Positions 16,690 to 26,602 of a stretch of DNA of 48,804 bases are shown one piece after another (positions within the stretch are counted from its first letter, which is position 1; each line of letters starts with the position of its first letter). Both the position numbers and the translations under genes were made by a program. The notes under the pieces are model-generated. The model was not told the origin of the DNA, ran no database searches, and worked only from the letters and a program-made list of their open reading frames with translations. Where the stretch lies: IMG/VR virus record IMGVR_UViG_3300021379_001015, positions 1-48,804 of that record; one strand, given 5' to 3'. Source of the stretch: a virus.

Positions 16690-16872
16690 TTAAGGTAAGA
16701 TTGGAAAATAGTATCCGCCAAAACTTGAACTCATTGATATTGTAGTACCGGCACTAATACCAATATATGTTCCAAGTACGCTGATTGTGTAGCTACTAGC
16801 AAAGCCGCCACCCACAAAATAATTGCGAATGTCACTCATTGATATTGTGCTGCCTGTTGCTGGTAATGCCAT
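16690..16872 (-). CDS. Small fibre/tail-associated virion protein candidate
   Basis: The 60-aa protein begins MALPATGSTISMSDIRNYF and ends TISMSSSFGGYYFP. The IS-MSDIR and ISMS-x-FGGYY pair is typical of short beta-rich pieces found at ends of marine phage tail proteins and fibres. An AGGATT ribosome site lies upstream of the ATG. It is the first gene after the 3181-aa fibre terminator and has its own sigma70-like promoter. No catalytic residues are expected or visible. Confidence 0.65.
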   Translation of the reverse strand: MALPATGSTISMSDIRNYFVGGGFASSYTISVLGTYIGISAGTTISMSSSFGGYYFPILP

Positions 16873-16891
16873 TACGAATCCTATTTTCTAT

Positions 16892-16920
16892 ACAATAACA
16901 CACTATTTACTCTGTGTCAA
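16892..16920 (-). promoter_or_regulatory. Sigma70-like promoter (TTGACA-17-TATTGT)
   Basis: On the minus strand a perfect -35 TTGACA (16915-16920) is followed after 17 nt by TATTGT (16892-16897). It lies just after the large fibre's terminator and would drive the 60-aa, 124-aa and two glycosyltransferase genes. A GTAAATA late-type motif sits inside the spacer, so either polymerase form may use the site. Confidence 0.5.
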
Positions 16921-16923
16921 TAA

Positions 16924-16949
16924 AGGATAGCCAATAAATTGGCTACCCT
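16924..16949 (-). terminator. Rho-independent terminator after the 3181-aa fibre
   Basis: An 11-bp stem (16924-16934 with 16939-16949, one G-T wobble) with a 4-nt loop is followed on the minus strand by TTTATTG. It begins immediately after the fibre stop codon and ends the giant fibre transcript. Confidence 0.78.
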
Positions 16950-16950
16950 A

Positions 16951-19900
16951 TTATTTATCTAGTAGTTTTTGTACCATCGCTTTCAGTTCATCGATTTCTT
17001 TTTGCTGCTCTTTGATTGCTTCAATAAGAACAGGAACCATTTTATCATACTTGACTGTTTTATAATCATGCTCACCTTGTATTGGTGCTTTTTCAATTAG
17101 TTCTGGCAATACTGCTTCAACTTCTTGAGCACTGACACCAATTTGTACTCGATCGTTATTATATCCAAGTTCTTTGGCTTTAGCATTTTCTGTGAACAAG
17201 TATCCATTTAGACTCATAATTTTGTCTAATGCATTTGGAACTTTACCTTGGAAATCTTTCAAACGTTCATCTGAGTAGTAAGCAGTTATTTCGCTTGATG
17301 CTTTGAATTGGCCATCTACATACAATACTGTGGTAGGTTCTGTACCTTCAAAGATAAATGCTTCGTTGCCGCCAAGTGATTGTGTATCAATGTGCGTATA
17401 TCTCATTGTACCTACTTGACTTGCACTGCTTTGGTCAGAGAATGTAATACCAACATATCCACCGTTTGTTGTGTTACGCAAGTTCAGTCTGTTTTGACCG
17501 CTGCCGCTAAATGTAATTACACCACTTACACTGTCGTTCGCATCACTTCTTACAAACTGTGTGCTATCAAGACCATCTAGTGTGTTAGCGTCATCAGCAC
17601 TAATACCAGTTAGGCCACTACCGTCACCTGTGAATAGGTTTGCAGTTACGTTACCTGTGATATTGATACTACCTGCACCACTGATTTCTCCACTGAACGA
17701 GTCGTTTGCATCACTGCGTAGGAATGAACCGCTGCTAAGTCCGTCAAGTTGGTCAGCATCTAGTCCGCTACCTGCACCATCGTTACCACTGTGCCACACT
17801 GTGTATTCTGTACCATCGTAGTTATATTTCAAACCATTTTGACCAGATCTAATATCAACAAAGTCATCGCTAACATCATTGTACAAGCGTAGTCTATCAC
17901 CGCTATCTACATATTGAATGTAAGCTGCTCTTGTACCTGCTTGGTAGAAACTCATGTAAGGATTACCTGTTGCACTTGTATCTGTCAAGCGTAACATTTC
18001 GTCGCCAGCAAACTCAATTGTGAGCAATGCACTCATTGTGTCTGCTGTATCGCTGCGTAAGAAACTTGTACTGTCAATACCGTCTAGTGTTTCTGCATCA
18101 ACGTTTGTCAATCCACTACCGTTACCAGTGAATGTGCTTGTACCAATGTCGATGTTACCAAAGTTACTTGAGATACTACCCGCATCTAGTGCGCCTGTAC
18201 CAGTTAAGTTGCTGTATGTTCCAGTAATACGTGCATTTGGAACAGTACCTTGATCCAAGTTACTTGCACTTAGATTATCAATACCGCTACCATCTGCTGT
18301 GTTTAATGATCCTGCATACAAGTCACCTGCAACACCCATGCCACCGCCTACACGCACAGCACCAGTTGTAGTGTTAGTTGCTGCACTAGTATCGCTGAAT
18401 GTTTTTACACCAGCCATTGTTTGGTTGCCACCTAATCTTGCGCCGTCAACTGTACCAGAATCTAACTCACTTGCATTAAGTGTTGTTAATCCACTACCAT
18501 TACCTGTGAATGTGCTTGTACCGATATCAATGTTGCCAAAACTACTTGCAATACTACCAGCAGCAAGTGCACCAACTGTTGTTAAACTACTGTTCACAAC
18601 ACCTGTACCCAGTGTTGTTGCACTAAGTACATCTGAATTATTCACACGATATACTTTAGTATTAGCTACATTAATACTTTCGCTAAACTCCCATGCTGCA
18701 TTTGTTACATTGTACAGCATGGTTTTATTTGTATCACCTAACAATGTAATACCGCCGCCGTTTGCTGTTATATCAGTTGGAGATGCAACATTACCAAGTT
18801 CAATGTTTTTATCTTCAACAATCAATGTTGTAGTATCTAGTGTAGTAGTTGTACCGTTGACTGTTAAGTCTCCAGTAAGAACCAAGTCACCTGCAATTGT
18901 TGTGTTACCAGTAGTGAACGCAATAGTAACTTTATCTAGTGCATCACCAAATTTTAGATCACCATTCTCGTCAATCTGCATACGCTGTACGTTTGCAGTA
19001 AAGAAGTCCAAGTCGTCGTTGTCGTCGCCACTTGCAGTTTCTGCTCTAATAAATGTGTCTTGGTCGATGTCTTTAACGCCACCTAGTGTTGCCCATGCTG
19101 TGCCATCGTATCCTTCAAATGCTACGTCAGTTGAGTTAAAGCGTATTTGACCAGTCGTTACTGGAACACGTATGCCTGCTTCGCCTGGACGTTGTGCAGT
19201 TGTGCCTAGCGGTACTTTGATTGCTGTTGTATCTGTAAAGTCTGTGTAACCAGTGATATCTGTATCACCATATGTGTCAATTGTTAGACGCACAGTTGAT
19301 GTTTGTTGTAAATCACTTGTTGTGCTTGTTTCACCTGTTTTAACAGTGAATGTTCCGCCTGTTGCGTTACCTGTACCAATACCTGCTTCAAGTGTTAAGT
19401 TTCCACCTGCTACGTCAGTACCAAAGCCATCTGTACCTTTGATAGTACCATTTGCCGGTGTTGCACTTGATTCGGCATTACCAACAACAACAGTTTCATT
19501 TTTAAGAATCAATGTGTTGTTGATTGTGTGAGTACCTGCTGGAATATCGGTAACTAGAGCAGTAACAAGGTTATCTGTTCTAATTGTAAATGAAGTAGCA
19601 GTTTCGGTTGCACCACTAACAATCCATGTACCATCTAAGTTTGTTACACCGCTACTACCAATATTAACAGTGTCGCCTGGTAAAACACCAAGTGTAAATG
19701 GTGTGTATTGGAATGCTAGTGTTGTTGCTGATAAGATACTACCTGTTGTATCATTACTCAAATAAATTGCATCATCTGTAACACCACTAACAGTTGTATT
19801 TGAAGGAATACTTGTACTACCAGTAACAATCATACCTGCAAGAATACCAGTAGTGTCTGTCATAATAACTTCGTTGACACCGTTTTGTGTTACTTCACTT

Positions 19901-22900
19901 GTGCTTTGTGTAATACTTTCTAAGTTTACAGCAACGTCTCTAGCAACAGTTGCTTCGTAGCTTGCAATGAATGGGAACAAGTCTCTTGGTCCATCTCCAT
20001 TACCAAGTCTAACATTAGTTGCTGCTCCGCCAATTTGCAAACTGGTTACGTTTTCATTGTAAATTCTACCTGCACCTGTACTCTTAGAAGTAAGTGCAGC
20101 AGAACCAACATCCAAACCTTCTGCAAGATCAAGTGCTGTACCCCATTCAGGTACGGTGCCATTTGATTTTAGGAAGTTATTTCTTCTACCAATGCCTAAT
20201 TGGTTCAACGTACTTGCAGACTGTGCGTAAATAATATCACCAATACTGTATGTTGCTAGAGCTGTACCACCTTTGTTAACTGGTACAACACTGGTCAAGT
20301 TTGATGGATTTAAGAAATATGCACTATCTAGTCCGTCTAGCGTACCTGCATCAATAACACCGTCTTTGATAAATACTTGTCCTGATCCACCAGTATCAAC
20401 ATCAAACTGTGATTGTAGGAATCTAGATACACCCAGTCCTGAGAATGTACCCAGTGGGTCATAATCAACGTTTGCAATACCAATATTAACTGGATCGCCA
20501 TAAAACTCGCCACTTAAACTCGAACCTGTAAGTGTAATTGGGTTATCTGTTGTGTTTGCAACCTTTACACTTTGCACAACGGTTTTGTAACTACTGTCAC
20601 CAAACAATGCAGTGTCACTATTTGGAACACCGCTTGCACCAAGTCTACTAGGCGAAATTGTACCAGAGATAATATTTTCTGCGTCAATGTTGGTTACAGC
20701 AAGTGTATTCCAGTTATCAAGTAATCTACTTGAGGTGTTAATAACACTGTTAACTTGCACATTGTTTTTAATAACTTGTGCGCTTCCTACACCGGTGCTA
20801 ATAATATCAATTGCATTTGTAACAAGGTCATTAATACTGTTTAATGCATCTGAACGCAGTGCGTGAATTGTAAACGAGTTATCTGTCACAGAACCTACAA
20901 AGAATCTGCTACCACTGTCAATAGCATCACCTGTTGAAACTGTTGGCAACACGTTTACAGTTGATCCATCTTCTAATGTTTCAATACGGAACGCATCACC
21001 TGTTGTAAATCCATGATTCTCAACAACAATACTGTTATCAGTTATGTTTACTGTTTTACGTGTAATATTGTGATTGTTGTTTGCAGGAGTGCTTGAGAAC
21101 TCAACTTGGTTAAGCAGTGCAAAACCTTCATACAATTCAATTGTGTTAACATCAATAACTTTTACGTAATACACTTGTTCGTTTAACAATCCACCAATTG
21201 GTGTGTTTGCAAGTGAATCATATGATACAGGATCGCCTTGTCCAAAACCGTGATTTGGAATTGTAATTCTGTAATCAACGTAGTTGACAGCACCGCCGCC
21301 ACCTGTTGAACCAGCTAGGAAGTTATGTGTAATAACATCATCTAAGTTAATATCTCTAGCAGTAGCAACTGCTGTGTTATCTTCAACAAAGTCAATACTT
21401 GTTACACTTGCAACAAACAGTTCGCCGCCTAAGATATTAACATATGCACGTTTTGCAACACTCGTAACTTCAATTTCAAAACCACTACCTGTGCCACCTA
21501 CGTCACTAGCAAGAACTTCTAACAAGTCGCCTACTTCGTATCCGCTACCACCTCTTGTAATATCAACGTCTGTGATTTGTCCAGCAGTAATAGTGATGTT
21601 ACCTTTGGCTCCTGTACCGCTACCTGTTTTTGCTTGGAAAGGTACTGCCTCGTATGTTTTTGTTGCAAGCAATGGAGTATAGCCACTACCATTTACAAGG
21701 TTAGCATTGTCCAAGTTTTCCGCAATACCTTCTACGTATTCTGTAACAGCACCTTGGGCACCACCGTCAGCACTTGTAACAATAGTACGCACTGTACCTG
21801 TAGCTGCTGCGCTGGCTTTTGTTGGATCAGCACTGTCAACGTTTGCATATGTAAATGTTGTGCTACTTGGAACACTTAAAACCAAACCGTTTTCGTTGTA
21901 AGATTCATCACTACAAATAATGTTAACGTTGTTGGCAACTTGTAAATTGTGTGCCACATCAGTAGTCACTGTTGCGACATCGCTATTACGTTCTATAGTT
22001 GTAATATTAACACTAGTAAATGTGTAATCATCAGTTGGATCCAAATTCAAGAACTGGCTTGAGTTTGAACTACGTAGGAACCAGTTGTCGATAATTTCTG
22101 TGCTTGGACCTTTTGATGCAATTGTTGCACCTGAATCTACACCTTCAACAAACAAACTACCTGCACTAACTTCCCAAGGATCGCCAACGCTGTCGTCTTC
22201 ATCGTTCCATTCACCGCCAATGGTAACAACAAGAAGGTTACCACTTGCAATATAGTTACCTTTAGCATAACCAATAGCATCTGCAACACCTGGCTGCGTA
22301 ATAACATCGCCATCATTTGCTGTGATGTTACCTGTTAGTGTAAGTTCAACTTGCTCATAGTTTTCTGTAGCAATGTCACCAGCTTTCAAATCAATTGGAG
22401 GAATATCATCAACTTGTTCTAGTCGTGATTGATAACCATCTGTGTTTGTGTTTGTAAACTGTCTAGTAGCAGGAATCAAGTCTGCGTTCAACTGACCGTT
22501 TGTGTTCAACTGAACAATAGCACCTGGAACAGCCGCAGTACTCACAGTTTTGTCAACAAAGCCACCTAGTCTGTTACTAATGAAACTTCTAACCGATAAC
22601 TGTGTTGGAAGTCTGGCATCGCTTGGACCGCCGATTTCATCGTCACCTAAGTTCACACTAGTTGAAATTTCTTCAATAGCAACATCTGACAAGCTCAGTC
22701 TCAACGCATCAAGTTCGTCCACCTGAACTTTGTTTCTAAATGTAATGTTACCAGTTCTGTTAAACGCTGTAATAAAGTCACCAACTTTAAAGTCACCAAG
22801 TTCGTTTGTACCTGATGAATACACACGACCTGGCAGTTCTTCAAACTGTTCGTATTCTGCTCTTGTGTTACCGCCGTTCTGTGGTAGAGCGTTATAGTCT

Positions 22901-25900
22901 GTACCCGAACCTGCATATTCCCAAGTGTGTGCAGATGAGTTAACAACCGATGGTCGGTGGAACCAACACTGGTTCTCAGGCAAGTTAATTAAATTAGATA
23001 GACTGCTACTACCGTCTGTAGCTGTAACACTAAATGTTGCAGTACCTAAGTTTGTACGAGAAATTGCTTCATTAACACCGATAGTTGTGTTTGGTACACT
23101 TGCGTGGTCTGAATCAATTGTACTTGTTTCATCAAATTGAATACGTAGCAAGCTCTGTCCAACAGCAACTTCTTCGATACTCACAACTAGTAATCTGTCT
23201 CTTGGTTCCCAACTGTGAACAATAGCACTGTTGTTTTGTGCGCCTGTAGTGCCTGTAATAGCTCTACCAGGAACAAACTCAAATCCTTCTGATCCAGATT
23301 CTAATTCTAGTTGTTGATATGTTGTATGACTGCTTAATATTTCTTCAACATAAAATTCAATAACACCTGATAAGAATTTATGTGTTCCTGTGCTTGTACC
23401 GATAATATTAACACCAAAATCTAAGCTGTCGTCAAAAGCTAATCTAAATTCATCTTCACTGATCAAATTAATATAATATTGTTGTTCAGGATCTAAACCT
23501 TGAATTGGCGTATTGCCATTTGGATCATAGATAACTTTTTGTCCATTTGTGAATCCATGTCCTATAATTGTAATAATATCTGTAGCTGCATTTACTGCTG
23601 TTACACCATCAAATGTAGTTTCAGTTGGTGTTGTTTTAAAGTCGTTTGTAATATCACCTTCTGAACTAACTTCAGTTGGATCTGGCAAGTCCAATGGATC
23701 ATTAATAATTGTAGTTACAATATCAAAACGTGATCCAGCAAAATCTTGTGTAGCAGCACTCAAACTTGAAATATATGTCAGTGCTTCTACTTTTGCTTGA
23801 TCAATTGCAGCTATAGTTTGCAATTCTTGTCCACTAATTGTAAGTTGTGTACTGTCCTGCAAGTTACGTGTGTAATATGCTAGGCCAGCACTACGTGAAT
23901 ATCTGTTACCTGTGTCCCATGTGTCTTTTGCAACAGCTTCAACAATAAGTTGTGTGTCTCTATTACATTTAGACTCATCATATGTAAATCCATACCAAAT
24001 GTTTGCTTGAATTTGTTCATTGATATATTGTGTAACGTTTTGTGCAATGTTGATACGACCTTCTTCGTCAAGTTCGTTGTAAGCACTATATTCTGCATTA
24101 CTGTTAACCCAAGTTAAGTCGGGCTCGATCCTTGTAGGTGCAGTTGCACCTTCGCTTTGAATATAATCTATAATTTCTTGTACTCTATCGCCTGCGTCAT
24201 CGCTGGCATCTGTGCTACCTGCTGATGCTGCAACGTTTTGTGTTTCAGGGTTACCAGAGCTAACACTAACAGGTGTTGTTAAAATTACTTCTTGGATAAC
24301 TGTTTTTAATCTTTCATATGCAGCAACAGTTTCTTCTAACTGTCCGGCACCGTATTGTTGCACTCCATCTACAAAGTATGCAAGTGCTGCAATTGTAGTT
24401 TGTAAGTTACCACCATATGTTAAATCATATACAAGTGCATCAACAATTAATCCTGTGTCTCTTTCACATTTGTCTTCGTTGTAAACAAAACCTGTGCTAA
24501 ACGGATCGATACCTGCACCAACTTGTGTTCCAATCCAAGCAGTGATTTCTTTTTGTATAAACAGTTTGTTGTTCAACAATTGTGTTACTGCATTTGCATA
24601 ACCAGAATCGCTTGCGTTTCCTGTGCCGCCTGTTGGAATTGGTCTAGTGTAAGCATCTGCTACTGCATCACCTGGTACAGTATTTGCATCACCATTTGTG
24701 ATAATGTCAATAATTTCATCCCACAGTGCATTTGATCTACTTGTTGCAGTTGCATCACTTAGATAGTTTGCTGTGAGTGTTTTTGCTTGACCAAATGCTG
24801 CAATGTGCTGATCTTTCTGTGCAGCAAAAGTATCAGTATCAAAACTTCCGCTGAAGTAACGTAGTGCAGCACTCACTGTTCTATAGTTTGAGTTGAAGAT
24901 GATATCGTATCTAATTGCATCTAGCAAGTCTCTAGTATCTCTACGACACTTGTCTTCGTTGTAAGTAAAGCCTGCCCATATGCTTGGAGTTGCTGCACTG
25001 ATTTGTGCGTTGATCCAAGTTACTGTGTCGGCGGCAATCAAGTCCTTGTTAGAAATTAACAAGTCGTGTGCTGTTTTATAATCTGGTTCTCTAAAACGTA
25101 AAACAAATTCTTCAACAGGTGCATCACGATTGATACCTACAATACTGATTGTTTGTTTACCATCAGAAATACCTGTTGCTGTAACAAAACTTCTGTCAAA
25201 CGCAAATGCTTTTGGAGAGAAACCTGAACTTCGCAGAGCATACAAACCAAAGTTTGTAGCAGAGTTGGTAATTGAACAATATCCGCCTGACTGACAATAA
25301 ACACCGTTGAGCAGGAAGATTTCAAAACAAGACACGATCTGTGCATAAGCATCGTTGGTTAGTCGCCACGCTGTACCACCAAATGATAGAATAGTAAAGG
25401 CGTTAGCAACCATTGATTTACCTTGTTCAGGTATCGCACCAACAACTGGATTCTCAGCCTCAATACCGTATGTCGGAACGTTGGGAGATTCAACTTTACT
25501 ACCATCAATCTTAGCACCGTTCATACCTAAGAACGAAATGATCGAAGCGTTCTGAATATATGGTGAAGTAACAATAGTTGGTCTTGTGTTAGGTAAGTTT
25601 GTGTAATCAGCTCTGTCTGTAATAATTGGATCGAACGGATCATCAAATGCCACTGCGTAGTCAGCTGTAATAGTTGGAATAAAGTTGTCATCAACGCCGT
25701 CACGGAAAGTAAATTCACCAAAGTAACATGCGTTACGAACACGTAGAATATCCAAGTTAGCGTTTGCAGGACGAATAATACAACCACGCAAACCGTCGCC
25801 TTTGATAACTGTGTTATCTGGAACAATAACTGGGTTGTCTTCTGTATAGTCACCAACCGCAACTTTGATGTTTACACGTTTAAAGTTAATTGTGCCATCA

Positions 25901-26496
25901 CTGTTGTAAACTAGTCCAGAAGCAATTTGACAGGCTCTTTTAACAGTTTTAACCGGAGCACTCTGTCCATCGTTATCATCATCACCTTGTTCTTGTGAAA
26001 CATAAACCACGTTACCACCAAAGATATCCGAGTCTTGGAAGAATAATTGACCATTGCCATCTGTCGCTAAGATTTGACCTACGGTACCTTGTGACGGAGG
26101 CAATGTCAAGTTGTACCCTGCATCTAGTGTGTCTGGTGCTTTAATTGCCACACCGTCATCACCTGATGCTGTAAGTTCTTTAAACGTTAGTGTTTTTGCA
26201 TCTTCAATATCTAAGTCATTAAACAAGTTCATACCTGCTGCTGTAAATTGAGCAGTGTCTTGTTCATTTACTCTAATATTAATTTCTGCTGCGGCACTAT
26301 CACCTTTATCAGTAATAGCAATCTCGGTATCGTTATCAAAAATTCTTCTTGTAACATCTTGTACAGTGTTATCATCACGCAGTAGGAAGATTTTACCATC
26401 TGCTGTGTTGATTGCTAATTCGCCTGATTCTAGTTGAGATACTATCGGTTGCTTACCCGCGACCGCACTACGTTTATGTTTAATTCTTGTTGCCAT
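16951..26496 (-). CDS. Giant tail fibre with beta-helix N-terminus and C-terminal S74 chaperone
   Basis: This 3181-aa fibre opens with a virion-attachment-like segment (SQLESGELAINTADGKIF). A pectate-lyase-like region follows (about residues 165-460; VVYVSQEQGDDDNDGQ, AVGDYTEDNPVIVPDNTVIKGDG). Next are three KC-x-RD modules (DNA near 24945, 24465 and 23960), then a module with DYNALPQNGG and GRVYSSGTNELGDFKVG shared with the 2530-aa fibre. After long beta-rich stretches come shaft repeats such as LDGIDSTSFLRSD. The last 107 residues are a Peptidase_S74 chaperone: SDERLK places the Ser-Lys dyad at S3075 and K3080, then IGVSAQEVEAVLPEL, TVKYDKMVPVLIEAIKE and a coiled coil. S74 domains aid trimerisation and cleave themselves off. 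AGGAGG precedes the ATG. Confidence 0.93.
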   Translation of the reverse strand: MATRIKHKRSAVAGKQPIVSQLESGELAINTADGKIFLLRDDNTVQDVTRRIFDNDTEIAITDKGDSAAAEINIRVNEQDTAQFTAAGMNLFNDLDIEDAKTLTFKELTASGDDGVAIKAPDTLDAGYNLTLPPSQGTVGQILATDGNGQLFFQDSDIFGGNVVYVSQEQGDDDNDGQSAPVKTVKRACQIASGLVYNSDGTINFKRVNIKVAVGDYTEDNPVIVPDNTVIKGDGLRGCIIRPANANLDILRVRNACYFGEFTFRDGVDDNFIPTITADYAVAFDDPFDPIITDRADYTNLPNTRPTIVTSPYIQNASIISFLGMNGAKIDGSKVESPNVPTYGIEAENPVVGAIPEQGKSMVANAFTILSFGGTAWRLTNDAYAQIVSCFEIFLLNGVYCQSGGYCSITNSATNFGLYALRSSGFSPKAFAFDRSFVTATGISDGKQTISIVGINRDAPVEEFVLRFREPDYKTAHDLLISNKDLIAADTVTWINAQISAATPSIWAGFTYNEDKCRRDTRDLLDAIRYDIIFNSNYRTVSAALRYFSGSFDTDTFAAQKDQHIAAFGQAKTLTANYLSDATATSRSNALWDEIIDIITNGDANTVPGDAVADAYTRPIPTGGTGNASDSGYANAVTQLLNNKLFIQKEITAWIGTQVGAGIDPFSTGFVYNEDKCERDTGLIVDALVYDLTYGGNLQTTIAALAYFVDGVQQYGAGQLEETVAAYERLKTVIQEVILTTPVSVSSGNPETQNVAASAGSTDASDDAGDRVQEIIDYIQSEGATAPTRIEPDLTWVNSNAEYSAYNELDEEGRINIAQNVTQYINEQIQANIWYGFTYDESKCNRDTQLIVEAVAKDTWDTGNRYSRSAGLAYYTRNLQDSTQLTISGQELQTIAAIDQAKVEALTYISSLSAATQDFAGSRFDIVTTIINDPLDLPDPTEVSSEGDITNDFKTTPTETTFDGVTAVNAATDIITIIGHGFTNGQKVIYDPNGNTPIQGLDPEQQYYINLISEDEFRLAFDDSLDFGVNIIGTSTGTHKFLSGVIEFYVEEILSSHTTYQQLELESGSEGFEFVPGRAITGTTGAQNNSAIVHSWEPRDRLLVVSIEEVAVGQSLLRIQFDETSTIDSDHASVPNTTIGVNEAISRTNLGTATFSVTATDGSSSLSNLINLPENQCWFHRPSVVNSSAHTWEYAGSGTDYNALPQNGGNTRAEYEQFEELPGRVYSSGTNELGDFKVGDFITAFNRTGNITFRNKVQVDELDALRLSLSDVAIEEISTSVNLGDDEIGGPSDARLPTQLSVRSFISNRLGGFVDKTVSTAAVPGAIVQLNTNGQLNADLIPATRQFTNTNTDGYQSRLEQVDDIPPIDLKAGDIATENYEQVELTLTGNITANDGDVITQPGVADAIGYAKGNYIASGNLLVVTIGGEWNDEDDSVGDPWEVSAGSLFVEGVDSGATIASKGPSTEIIDNWFLRSSNSSQFLNLDPTDDYTFTSVNITTIERNSDVATVTTDVAHNLQVANNVNIICSDESYNENGLVLSVPSSTTFTYANVDSADPTKASAAATGTVRTIVTSADGGAQGAVTEYVEGIAENLDNANLVNGSGYTPLLATKTYEAVPFQAKTGSGTGAKGNITITAGQITDVDITRGGSGYEVGDLLEVLASDVGGTGSGFEIEVTSVAKRAYVNILGGELFVASVTSIDFVEDNTAVATARDINLDDVITHNFLAGSTGGGGAVNYVDYRITIPNHGFGQGDPVSYDSLANTPIGGLLNEQVYYVKVIDVNTIELYEGFALLNQVEFSSTPANNNHNITRKTVNITDNSIVVENHGFTTGDAFRIETLEDGSTVNVLPTVSTGDAIDSGSRFFVGSVTDNSFTIHALRSDALNSINDLVTNAIDIISTGVGSAQVIKNNVQVNSVINTSSRLLDNWNTLAVTNIDAENIISGTISPSRLGASGVPNSDTALFGDSSYKTVVQSVKVANTTDNPITLTGSSLSGEFYGDPVNIGIANVDYDPLGTFSGLGVSRFLQSQFDVDTGGSGQVFIKDGVIDAGTLDGLDSAYFLNPSNLTSVVPVNKGGTALATYSIGDIIYAQSASTLNQLGIGRRNNFLKSNGTVPEWGTALDLAEGLDVGSAALTSKSTGAGRIYNENVTSLQIGGAATNVRLGNGDGPRDLFPFIASYEATVARDVAVNLESITQSTSEVTQNGVNEVIMTDTTGILAGMIVTGSTSIPSNTTVSGVTDDAIYLSNDTTGSILSATTLAFQYTPFTLGVLPGDTVNIGSSGVTNLDGTWIVSGATETATSFTIRTDNLVTALVTDIPAGTHTINNTLILKNETVVVGNAESSATPANGTIKGTDGFGTDVAGGNLTLEAGIGTGNATGGTFTVKTGETSTTSDLQQTSTVRLTIDTYGDTDITGYTDFTDTTAIKVPLGTTAQRPGEAGIRVPVTTGQIRFNSTDVAFEGYDGTAWATLGGVKDIDQDTFIRAETASGDDNDDLDFFTANVQRMQIDENGDLKFGDALDKVTIAFTTGNTTIAGDLVLTGDLTVNGTTTTLDTTTLIVEDKNIELGNVASPTDITANGGGITLLGDTNKTMLYNVTNAAWEFSESINVANTKVYRVNNSDVLSATTLGTGVVNSSLTTVGALAAGSIASSFGNIDIGTSTFTGNGSGLTTLNASELDSGTVDGARLGGNQTMAGVKTFSDTSAATNTTTGAVRVGGGMGVAGDLYAGSLNTADGSGIDNLSASNLDQGTVPNARITGTYSNLTGTGALDAGSISSNFGNIDIGTSTFTGNGSGLTNVDAETLDGIDSTSFLRSDTADTMSALLTIEFAGDEMLRLTDTSATGNPYMSFYQAGTRAAYIQYVDSGDRLRLYNDVSDDFVDIRSGQNGLKYNYDGTEYTVWHSGNDGAGSGLDADQLDGLSSGSFLRSDANDSFSGEISGAGSINITGNVTANLFTGDGSGLTGISADDANTLDGLDSTQFVRSDANDSVSGVITFSGSGQNRLNLRNTTNGGYVGITFSDQSSASQVGTMRYTHIDTQSLGGNEAFIFEGTEPTTVLYVDGQFKASSEITAYYSDERLKDFQGKVPNALDKIMSLNGYLFTENAKAKELGYNNDRVQIGVSAQEVEAVLPELIEKAPIQGEHDYKTVKYDKMVPVLIEAIKEQQKEIDELKAMVQKLLDK

Positions 26497-26527
26497 TAAG
26501 GCTGCCTCCTATTTAGGTACGGGTCAA

Positions 26528-26566
26528 GTCTATATAGACGCCCAATTAAAGCAATAGAAATTGCTT
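26528..26566 (-). promoter_or_regulatory. Structured leader of the 3181-aa fibre mRNA
   Basis: Between the late promoter and the AGGAGG site lie a 7-bp hairpin (AAGCAAT at 26549-26555 with ATTGCTT at 26560-26566) and a perfect 12-bp palindrome GTCTATATAGAC (26528-26539). Both would be in the transcribed leader, so they may stabilise the mRNA or modulate translation of this very large gene. Confidence 0.5.
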
Positions 26567-26570
26567 AAAG

Positions 26571-26578
26571 TATTTATC
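26571..26578 (-). promoter_or_regulatory. Late promoter for the 3181-aa fibre (GATAAATA)
   Basis: The minus strand reads GATAAATACTTTAAG, about 75 nt upstream of the fibre ATG and about 25 nt after the stop of the 2530-aa fibre. It matches the gp19 promoter in nine consecutive bases. Confidence 0.62.
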
Positions 26579-26602
26579 ATAGGAGAAAAAGTAGTAGCTT
26601 AA

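Noticed and set aside
18299-19150. Long plus-strand frame opposite the 3181-aa fibre
   Set aside because: Low-complexity P/V/S/L composition typical of the complement of a G/T/D-rich fibre, with no promoter or ribosome site; many similar shadows exist along the fibres.
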